Source: Eleusine coracana subsp. coracana
Lineage: Eukaryota > Streptophyta > Magnoliopsida > Poales > Poaceae
DNA: 64,000 nt
NCBI GenBank assembly: GCA_032690845.1
Contig: CM064421.1
Span: 38,368,963 to 38,432,962, forward strand
Direction of reading: 5' to 3'
This document shows positions 47,801 to 57,720 of the stretch, piece by piece. The notes beneath the pieces were generated by a model. The model searched no databases, was not told where the DNA came from, and worked only from the letters and a program-made list of their open reading frames with translations. Position numbers and translations under genes: made by a program. Within the stretch, counting starts at the first letter, position 1. Each line of letters begins with the position of its first letter.

Positions 47801-49806
47801 GGTCTGATGGATTGGCAAGTAATGATAGAAAATAGAAAATTAAACAATAGTGCGATCCTTACATCTACCGGTATAGTTTCTCCTGGCAGGACCAATATTG
47901 AGTCTCCAACGCGGACATCATCAACAGGAACCTCAATTGTGATTGCATCAGAATTCAAACTACTGTCGGAGGAAGGGTCATCACTTGACGAAGCAATGAC
48001 TAACCTTGATTGAGGTGATAAAAGTGACTGCCACAAAACAGCAGTAGCCATCAGTTTTCAATAAGAAAATTATCTGCATGAAGAATATACACATTCCTAT
48101 GCTATCCGTCATTTAACAAAACAACTGTTTTCCTTCCTATACTGCTCATGGGAATAAAAACTATGTACCATACCATCAATATTATCCATTTCTTGAACAT
48201 GATATAGATGCAAAGCAATACTTACAATGAGTTCATTCATATCACTAGATGCCTTGAGCCTTGCACTTTCTTCTAGAGATCGTCCAAGAAGTACAAATCC
48301 AAGAAGCATGACCTGCATGCTACAAGGCAAAGTTCTTTAATATTTTTCCCAGTGCGTAATAAAATTCGCAATTCAACATTAACTTCCAACTCATTTCAAG
48401 GAATGTGGGAAATGGAAATAGACTTTCTAAACTCAGGGGTTTGACACTGATTTTGTCGTGATGCAACATCCAAATGCAGAACAACATCAAAGTTTTGACT
48501 CACCGGCTCATCGAAAAAGGTCGAGTTCCACTCCCATTCAGGGTTCATCAAGGACACCTTAAGAAATACAAGCTACATTAATACACTTTTATTTATTTGA
48601 CTGCACAGAAAATTTAGACGCTATAAGCCCACTTACTGTACTGATGGCAAATGCAGCAGCAGAGCCAAATCCTACTAGAGAGTTCATGTTGGGGGAACCT
48701 TGCCTGAATGCTCTAAAACCATCAGAAAGTATATCTGGAGGTGTATCAAGATAATGTGAGAAAGGGTGAATGGAATAACTGAAGATGAGCGGTGCTGAAA
48801 ACATGGTAAAATTTGTTTATCTTCATGCAACATAACTAATGTTGTTGAGTTGTCTAACATACTTCATTCTCAGTTTTTTTTTTTTTTTTTGCGACTACTT
48901 AATCCTCAGAAATTGTGGAGTGCCTACATACAATTGATCGAAATGACTAATGTTGGTGAAAGGTACAAGTAATACCTCTTCCAGGCCCCAGCAACGCCGC
49001 TACAGCAATGCCACATTTCACATAAGAATTATGCAACAAATCCAAAAATGTTCCTGCACCACGCACAAACCAATCAGAGAACCATTCAGAAGTCAGTGAA
49101 ACTTCAGTTCGATCCGTCACTCAGCTTGAACACAGGCTCTGAGGAACCCCAGCTCACCATGGCCGATATGGATGCCGAGCGAGTGGAGTAGGTGGGTCGC
49201 GTGCGAGCCGCAGCAAAGCGCGACGAGCGTCCACGCGAACGCCACGCGGCCTCGGCTCCGCGCCAGGAGCTCCTCTTTCCGGGCCGCCATCTCGCGCCAC
49301 TTGCGCGCGCTCTCCCCGGCCCCCGCGGCCGCCCCGCCCCTCCGCGCCGACGTCGGGAACCCGCACTCCGTGAGCCTGGCCGCGAGCTCCTCCCCCGCGC
49401 CCGGCGCCGCTGGGGCCCTTAGCCGCACCGCGGCGGACTCGGCGAGGAGGTTGACGGCCGCCGTCTCCACCCGCGCGTCCGCCGCCAGGATGGACCGCAC
49501 CCGCGCCGCGCAGCCGCCGCACATCATGCCGCTCACGTCGAGCAGCACGGTGGCGGCGCCGGCTCCCTCCGCCGCCGCAGCGTCTTCAACCGCGCTCGAG
49601 GCGGACGGGTCTGCGGTGGCACGGGGGATTACCGCTGGCGCGCCGCGCGTGGGGAGGTGGAGGACGCGGAGGCGCTGGGAATTGGAGGAGGAGGGTGCCG
49701 AGCGGCGGCAGTTGGTCGGTCTTAGCCGCTGAAGCGAGAGAGGATTACCACCGGGAATCGGAGGGTGGTGGCGCAGGAGGGAGAAGGTGGCAGTGGTGGT
49801 GGCCAT
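44895..49806 (-). CDS. PAA2: PAA2/HMA8-type chloroplast copper-transporting P1B-ATPase
   Basis: Pumps Cu(I) across the thylakoid membrane to supply plastocyanin, as Arabidopsis PAA2/HMA8. Seventeen exons (minus): 49806-49158, 49053-48976, 48734-48637, 48557-48504, 48312-48226, 48027-47863, 47779-47669, 47501-47433, 47351-47242, 47134-47029, 46725-46659, 46529-46450, 46357-45903, 45752-45578, 45440-45309, 45231-45081, 44992-44895; 894 residues, close to Arabidopsis PAA2 (883, from memory). A transit peptide (MATTTATFSLLRHH) is followed by one heavy-metal domain with GMMCGGC (93-99), actuator TGE (393-395), membrane CPC (513-515), phosphorylation DKTGT (557-561), nucleotide-binding HP (595-596) and hinge GDGIND (770-775). 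All are intact. PAA2 rather than PAA1 is favoured by VAFAWTLVALCCGSHATHLL. The frame stays open upstream to 50067 but MATTT begins the targeting peptide. Confidence 0.92.
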
Positions 49807-50297
49807 GGAAGTTCCAGAGGCCAGAGGCCTCCTCTCCGGGGAGGGGAAGGCGAGTTCGCTGCTCCGCCGCGGGAGAGAAGGGAGGATGTGGCATGGAACG
49901 GAAGAGCTCGGAGTCGAACGACTGGCAGGTGTGGCGGGGTGCTGCGAACGACAGAAATGTGGTGGTGGTTGATTGCACCGTGCGCGCCGGGACTGTAGCT
50001 CAATCGGGGCGGCAGAGCAGCACGATGGGATTGGGAAGTTGGGAACGGATTGGATTGTGTGTTTCACGTGTCTCGGCTAATCGGGCCCGTCTGGTGGCCC
50101 AACTGGAAAGTGCTGAGAAGAAACGGGAGAGACGAGTTGAAACCCAATCCATATCCATCTAGTCTATTGTATCGATCCTCTTTGTATCTAGTGGAGTAAT
50201 GTTATTTTCAAAAAAAAAAAAAAGACAACTACTGATTGTGGTTGTGCCTGCCGCCAGGCAAACCCTGTCCGCCCATCGAACCGCCCGCCGATTCACG
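49807..50297. promoter_or_regulatory. Divergent intergenic region, Cu-ATPase and DUF1618 genes
   Basis: 491 bp separate the start codons of the minus-strand Cu-ATPase and the plus-strand DUF1618 copy 1, so both 5' UTRs and promoters must share it. It contains a poly-A run at about 50210-50223. I did not find a clear copper-response element (GTAC core) cluster; single GTAC matches would not be informative. Confidence 0.5.
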
Positions 50298-53200
50298 ATG
50301 GCATCCGGGGCGATCGATCCGCCCGGCGACATCGTCACTGCCTCCCGCCGTCCGCCGTCGATTCTCCTCGCTCAGCGGGCGTATGTTGTTCCCAGCAGGA
50401 ACGAGACCACGGCCGCAGCCAAATCGAGGTGTGATCGTACCGTGGAGGTAACCTTCTGGATCGCCGACCCACCTGCCGTATCCTTCTGTAGCGTCCACTG
50501 CTCCAAGCCCCCCGTCTCCGACTCCGAGGACGCCGACTTGGAAGTTGTGCCACACGTACTCGCCGCGGAGGGCCGATTTGTGCTCCTCCGCACCCGCTTT
50601 GCCTCCGGCGATGGTGAGTACGAATACTTCATGTACAAGGGCGACGTGAAGTCCCCGTCGCTCGAATGCATTCCGCTTCCTGAAGATTATCGTATCCTTG
50701 ATGGAGTCCACGATTTCGGCATCCTGCCTCTTGGTGACGGGTATCTCCTGGCCGGGTTCTATGACACCTTCACCTCGATGGATTACGGGCTTACCATCTA
50801 TTCGTCTGAGGACAAAACATGGAGGACGGAGAAGATGCCCAATCCATGTCCTACTGCTGGCTTCATTATACCTGAGAAGGTGATCACGCTTGGAGAGGGT
50901 GTACTAGGCATGGTTAATTTCTGGCGTGGCATGCTGGTGTTCGACTTGCTTCAAAAGCCACCTGCGGCCCGCTACATCCCACTGCCCGCGCCATTGCCTG
51001 AAAACATTCGGAAGCTCCAAGTATACAATCCTGGAGCCACCCCGAGGCGCGTTCGGGATCTCACCTGCAGCGATGGAGTGATCAAGTTTATCGAGATGGA
51101 ACACCGTGTGATTAAAAGAGAGACTAGAGAGATTGCTCTTGAGAAGCCGGAGGATCCCACCCAAAAGGGCCGTCTCTATGATTCAGATTTCAGAGTTGAT
51201 CCGGCAACAAACGCAAAAGGGAGGTGTGGCGAGCAAGCCCAAGAGGGTGTACTCGGTGAATGCTGGCTGGAGGGCCGCGACATGGACTAGAGCGATAGAG
51301 TCCGACTGCTAGCGCATTGGATGTTCCATCGATGATGATGACATCTTGGTCGACGACTCATTTACAGCGATGATGTCTGCCCAGAGTGACGAATCTCTTA
51401 GGAACTTGTCATTCAAGAACCTGGACTCAGCTTGGCCCATCCTGAGCCTAGATGGGGATGACCTTCTGTACCTCAAGACCACACCAAAATTTCGATTTTC
51501 AGATAGATGGGTGGTTGCTGTTGACCTTGTAGAGAAGACACTGAAAGTGGAAGCGCGTTCATTTGGAAGATACACCCCGTCACTGCAGATGTACTCTTCG
51601 TGTGCATTGTCCAAGCATCTAAATATGACCCCAGGTAATTTTTACCGTCTCTTGTTATGGTCATGCTTGTGTGTTCCTATATCCATACTGTTACGACTTT
51701 AACTGGTTATCTTGCCTGCTTATTACAAGTTTTGTTGTTTACATGTACATATGGTACTCTTTGTTTCTTGTTTTGAGAAATAGGGACTCTAGGTTTTTGT
51801 ATGTTGGTCTTATGATTTTATCTTAATATAAGATAAATCATTGCCTTGATACATGTGGAGCACATAGTATAATTCTTCAGTTCGTGGTACATAACACCGT
51901 ATAATCAAAATGCTTATCTGCTGAGTAGCCTGATTTTATTGAGTACTGATGTGGAAAAAATCAATGAGTGCCAATGCTTTTTAAGATTTCAAATGGTTTT
52001 ATGTGTGGGTAAAAGGATATTTAGAAAGTTGTCTATTTTTGCTCTTACATTTCAGTCTGCAAAATCCAAGTACCTTAAGCACAACCACATCTCTCATTTG
52101 TTGTTTTTCTTTTCGGTGCAGTTTATTTGAATTTTTGTGCTAAACCTGCTCTTGCCACTGATTCAGCTCTGCTAGTTCCATGCAGCCTGCTAGGTTATGT
52201 CTATGTGCTTTTGCTTATGAATTTATCTGTTTTGTAGGCATTAAAGTCCTAGCGTTTTGTGAAATCAAACTAGGTGGCACCACTGTAAATGATCAAAATG
52301 CAACAACAGTAAGTATTTATATCATTTCGTATTTCAAACAACTTCAGCAGCTAACTTGAGCTCTCTCATATGCATAGGCCCATGTGGCTCAGCCTGATTT
52401 CTGTGAAACTGAGAACAAGCGTCAGAGGCAAGTTTCTTACGATGTTGTGTGAACTCTATTCACCGATTATCCAGTTTAAGTTTATACAATCAATTTATTC
52501 AATACTTGGTGTTTGATACTCGCTAATGAGCTTTACCTGATATTTGAGATCTTTTGTTTTGGATTTTCTGTTATCAGGCTATCAGCAGAAAAAGTCGACC
52601 TTGCACAAAATGGTGCTCAGAGTGTCGTGCAGAATGCTCATATTTTAAGTGTGGCTGAGCCTGATTCCTGTGAAACTGAGAACAAGCGCCCGAGGCAAGT
52701 TTCTTATTCTCTTATGTGAATGTTGTTCATCAATTATCCAGTTTATACAATTTTAATTCGATACTTGGTGTCAGATACTCACTAATGAGCTTTTTACCTG
52801 ATATTTGGGATCTTTTGTTTTGAATTTGCTGTTCTCTGGCTATCAGCAGAGAAAGTCAACCTTACACAACATGGTGCCCAGAATGTCATACCGAATACTC
52901 ATCTTTTTAGTGTGGCGGAGCCGGATTCCTGTGAAACTGAGAATAAGCGCCCAAGGCAAGTTTCTTACTCTGTTATGTAAACACTGCCCACTGATGATCC
53001 AGTTTATACAGTCGATTTATTTAATACCTCGTGTAAGATAACTCGCTAATGAGCTTTATCTGATATTTGGGATCTTTTGTTTTGCATTTCCTGTTATCAG
53101 GATATCAGCAGGGGAAGTCAACCTTGCACAAAATAGTGCTCAGGGTATCGTGCAGAATGCTCATATTCCAAGTCTCCGTCCTGTTCAAAACAATCAGGTG

Positions 53201-54142
53201 TGTTGGATCCCATATGCCCTGTTAGGTGTCTCATACAATGAAGATTATTATTAAATATATATAATGCCCTTTTTCAGCCACCACAGATGAACATCCTCCC
53301 TGGGCAGTCATGGTGGCCGTGGCCCCATGTGAACAATCTGGTATGCTATATTCCACATGACTTGTTTCCCTTATGTGCGTTAATTACACAAACATATAGA
53401 CATTCATAATGCCCTGTTTTTAGCATGTACCCTTCCAGCCGCCGCAGCAATACTTTAACAAGTGGGGTGGAACCTCAGTTCCTGGGTATGCACCGTCTGC
53501 CCCTGCTCCCAACCTAAGTTATGGCAATTATTATCCGTTCAATAATCACTCGGAGTGGTGGCAACCACCACCATCAATGCAGCAACCAGCACCTATCAGA
53601 GCGTTTGGAGCTCATGAGGTAAAATTATTTGCAAAGTTTACGATAATATATCATCTCTGTGTTGTGGAAAAGAGTAGCTCTTATAATTTGCTGCTGCAAG
53701 ATATATTTTCATAGACGTTATTGTGTTAATGTGTTCCATATCCTCATGTTGTATTGTATGCTTTGAAAGTTTTAAGAAATCATGAGCACCATGTCTAATA
53801 ATATGTGGCCAAGAAGTTCAAAAGCAACTGAATTATTCAAATGAAAAATTATTACTGTTGTATGATATTCTACTTTTATCCTGTTGTCTAACCAGAAGTT
53901 GTTGTTTCCAGGCACCTCGCCCTTGTTTCAACAACTGGTATGGAGCCAGCAACCATGGGTATTCACAGCAGCTTCCTGCTTGTAACTTGAATGCCTATGG
54001 CTCACGCTTGGACTATGGCAACTACCAAGTGCAGTCGCAGCAACACCCCCCTATTCAGGTGATGCGGCCTTATGCAACTTTGCAGCAGCCTCTGGTGCAG
54101 GTGCAGGATCAGCTGACAGCTAGTGGTGTCTGGATCTCATGA
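50298..54142 (+). pseudogene. DUF1618 gene, tandem copy 1, frameshifted
   Basis: DUF1618 proteins are a large grass family of unknown function. It starts MASGAIDPPGDIV at 50298. Compared with copy 2 (57721), the frame shifts at about 51195-51235, and in the restored frame a TAG at 51310-51312 replaces a Trp codon (TGG in copy 2). The domain is otherwise alignable up to the splice donor at 51634 (exon end NMTPG). Later exons: 52238-52308, 52378-52427, 52578-52694, 52839-52955, 53101-53197, 53278-53340, 53439-53618, 53912-54142, ending SGVWIS. The 52839 exon has lost its AG acceptor (CTG instead of CAG). A shortened protein of ~330 residues from the first exon remains possible. Confidence 0.75.
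52378..53197 (+). repeat. Tandem exon array with GC-AG introns (copy 1)
   Basis: Three to four related exons (52378-52427 partial, 52578-52694, 52839-52955, 53101-53197) encode variants of LSAEKVxLAQNGAQ...AEPDSCETENKRP. Three of them end in AG|GCAAGT, a GC donor with otherwise perfect consensus. Intervening introns are also similar, so whole exon-intron units were duplicated. Confidence 0.75.
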
Positions 54143-57100
54143 GGTAAATACATTGGTACTTTTGTGAGTAGTACACCCTCCTATTAAACTGTTCTTGTAC
54201 ATACACATATTCATGCTAGTAATCCTGCACGTCACACATGTTATATGTTTCAAATTGAAACGTTGGAGAGAATAGCCTTCAGTGAGCACATCGCATCACA
54301 GGGGGTTAAGGATTGAAGTTCTTTGGTAGGACTAATGTTGGATAAAGGATCGATGAGGGTGAAGGAGAGTACCATAACTTGCTAGTTTGTTACCTTTTTT
54401 TTTTATTGAGACCGACCTTAGTGGTGGATATTGAACCAAGGAATGCTGGATGAATAATTAAACTATAATATATCTCAACTTTGGAAAAGTCTTGAAGTTG
54501 TGGTTTTCACAAAAAGAGATGACATGGTATGCTTACCACCATTGCGTTGGCAGCCTTGGAACTGTGCAGGGATGACCTGGCCTTAATGACTGAACATTGC
54601 TAATTTGGAAGTCGGCTCGTGGACCATCAACCGCTTGTTTCTACTTGGATGTAGTCGTTTTCTGAACCTTGAGATAAACAGTCTTATATGAACACAATCT
54701 TTGAGAGGCCGTGCTCTAACTATATATACCTTATTTGAAGATGCTTGGTGAATTGTTTATAGTAGTGTATGTTCGGTGTTCCTAGTATGAAACTTGACAT
54801 GTGACTCTGTCACTCTTGTTATATGCACGAAAAAATGTGTGGTTGCAGTTTGAGATTTGTCTTTTCGTGAGAGACGGATCTTCCAATAGCGCATGGTAGG
54901 GCGGCCGCCCTACCTAACCTCACAGCGAAAGATCCCAATCCTGTTATTCTCTAGAGCTTCGGCTCTGCGCAGCTATCCGCCATCGACCATGGCGTGGTTG
55001 TGCGTCTCAAGCGTTTGTTCGGAGGAAGAAGAACCAGAGCAAAGCAAATCAATAGCTCTATCATATGGGCCTGCTGAATATAGTTGGGCCAGTCAACTAA
55101 TGGCTGGGCCTAGAGGCAGCCTGGACACGTATAGCCTACTACTAGCTTGTTGCTACCGCCAGCGACACAAAACACTGCCGGTCATTTGTTATTTGATACT
55201 TCAACGGTTAGACTGGTATCGATTCACCTCCAAAGTTGTCAAAAAAGAATTGCTCCTGAAAGCAGTAAATCCGAAATTCCAACCCTAGTACTTGTATGGT
55301 TTGATTTTTTTTTGTTCACTAAATTTTTGTCGTGACTTTAAAACTTCGCTCTACCTATATTTTTTTGTGAGATCCGCCACTACTTTTTGTTATATCAAAT
55401 GATGAATTAAAACTAGTTCCCCTAGTACTAGTGGTAAGACGAGGTAGCATATATTGCGACTAAGGCTGCTGAAATCTAGCAAGTCGCATTTACCTTTAAT
55501 CCGAAAAAGAAAGATTGCATTCTTTCTAAAATGATGAAAAATTTTATACTCATGTATCATATGAGATTGTAAAAATCATTGAAGTTGCGAAATTTTTCAC
55601 CGAGAAATAACTTCTACCAAACAAAAAAAAAATACTGTGTACCACATTTGAACTCTGACTATTTAAGTTTGTTTGGTTCTCTTTTGACAATCCATGTGGT
55701 ACGAACTTTGTCCCACATCGGCTACAACCACAGGAGCAAGGCGACGGGGCCTTACAAAACGTACGCCACGAGGTGCCATTTTAGAAATAAAATGTTCTGT
55801 TACCCATGTTGTTCAATGACGTTAAGATTGTGTCATGAGGCAGCCCACAAAAACTGGCTAGTGCATGTTTTGGGGTAAATGGTTCTGTGAATTTCTGGAC
55901 GCAGACAGCGCCAGAGTTTGTAACCCCTTTTTGTAATTATGTGATCTGTTGGGTTCTCATCGAGCACATAAGCATGTTGACAATGTTATAGAAGACCAGT
56001 TGCAGCACTGTATGGATCATCACCTTAAGAAAACAACCAATATCAATTGTGCTACCCCTACAGCTATGTGTCAATACAAAGTATAATTGTCAAATAGAAA
56101 AAGAGAATCAAAGTGCTTGAGGGATAGGGAACGCTATGTAAATATGACACAAGAAGAGAGGATAGCTAAACGTGAAAGACAAAGAGTGCATAATATAACA
56201 TATGAACAGAAACAGATAAGGATAACTCGTAGTAGAAGACAAAAAGGGTATGTAAATATGACAGTTGAGCAGAGGATAATCAGACGTGAAAGTCAAAGGG
56301 TTGAAAACATGACATCTGAGCAGAAATGGGCAAAGAAGGATCGTTGTAAGACACGTCGTGAATTACAACGTAACACTCTACATAAAGACTCCATCACAAT
56401 GGAAAATCTTTTCTATAATCCGATAGATGATATGTACCGTCCTACTACCATCCTTGCTGACCATTGGTTTGAACCAACTGAAGATTAAATTTGAATAGCA
56501 AACTATTATTGCCTCATGGTCAATGCTATTTTGATAGTTGCATTGTGTATGTCTTTTCTTGAATGAAATTGGTTATCAGGTACTTCTCTTCTTCTTAAAA
56601 AATGAATGCTAATGCACATCTTGTATTGGGTTTTAATTATGCAATATTTGTATTGGGATTTGGATACCACAACTACTTGATGCATAGTTGCGCACAACTT
56701 GATGTTTAGCAGGTCAAGATCTTTCCAATTCCTTAGATTTGTTATGCAAAAGCGAATTTCAAGATTAGTAAGTATAATATCGTTATACTGAGATGTATTT
56801 ATATATTTAAATTAATATTTTGAATAATACTAATAGTTAAACATAACTAAAATAGTGAAAATTTTCAATATTTTTAAAACGGAGGGAGTAATAGTATAGA
56901 AACTTATCCTTTTTCTGTATAATAAAATATATCTATCATAATCTCTACTCCTTAATAATATTGTTAAGATGATAATTGGTGTTGTTTTAGTTTGATGTTA
57001 GTTTTAGATATTAGATTAGTTTGGTCCGCGAGTTTGATTTGTATACATAGGTTGTGTCACGTCTAGCTCCAATTCATATACATGTTGCGTCGTCTGTACC

Positions 57101-57720
57101 CAGCAAAGAGTTTTCAAGAAACAACGTGACAAAGTCAGAAAGTTCACACATATTTTTTATATATGAACTAATTATTTTTTTTAAGCCCGTAGCAACGCAC
57201 GTATACTTTCCTAGTTAGATATAGTTAGTATGTATAAGGTGTTGTTTATGGTATCCGTTTTTTATGCATGCCTTTTTTAATTAAAATAGAAAAATAATCA
57301 CATACGGATATAAAAACTTAGTTTGGTTGTGATTAAATAAGATTTTTTTTATCCGACTATGATTCTGAATAGAGAAGAGCCTACATTTAATGTTGTTTTG
57401 GTTATAGTCCGACTGTAATTAGAGAATTGTTTATGCCTATATTTTTTTTTATAAAACCTACCTAAAAATAAAAAAAAGACAACACTAAACTATTAAGAGT
57501 AGAGAAGTAGAGAAGATATGTATACTGATATATAAACCCGAAGAAGGATAACTTGGTTTTGTGTTTCAATCAAACAAACAATATACTCATGATATATCCC
57601 CTCGAGTCCTCGACTCGAGAGTCGAGAGGGGCAAACCCTAATCCCCAAAAAATTCATTGCGTGCCATTCGCGATCCCCACAAATCGACGCCACCAAATCC
57701 CCAAATTCCGAGACAGATCG
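54143..57720. other. Spacer between DUF1618 copies, with two insertions
   Basis: Sequence from 54143 to about 55945 is homologous to 61475-62443 downstream of copy 2, so it belongs to the duplicated unit. Relative to that copy it has two extra blocks, about 54868-55389 and 55428-55795, probably insertions. A Stowaway-type end (ACGGAGGGAGTA) lies at about 56879-56890. The stretch 56900-57600 is AT-rich with no gene seen. Confidence 0.5.
56144..56488 (+). CDS. Hypothetical basic repeat protein (possibly transposon-derived)
   Basis: The open frame of ~115 residues has no matching copy in the paralogous spacer. It consists of about four ~19-residue repeats, YVNMTQEERIAKRERQR, HNITYEQKQIRITRSRRQ, YVNMTVEQRIIRRESQR and ENMTSEQKWAKKDRCKTRR, followed by a non-repetitive tail ending WFEPTED. 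Such Arg-rich NMTxEQ repeats occur, from memory, in plant transposon-linked hypothetical proteins. The frame is open 57 bp further upstream without an ATG, so an upstream exon is possible. Function unknown; may be a gene fragment. Confidence 0.4.
   Translation: MTQEERIAKRERQRVHNITYEQKQIRITRSRRQKGYVNMTVEQRIIRRESQRVENMTSEQKWAKKDRCKTRRELQRNTLHKDSITMENLFYNPIDDMYRPTTILADHWFEPTED

Noticed and set aside
49807..50067. In-frame N-terminal extension of the Cu-ATPase
   Set aside because: The frame is open but the translation is Pro/Ser/Cys-rich without family similarity; MATTT at 49806 begins a typical transit peptide.
55710..55800. Possible snRNA promoter (upstream sequence element)
   Set aside because: No TATA at the required spacing and no recognisable snRNA or snoRNA body downstream.
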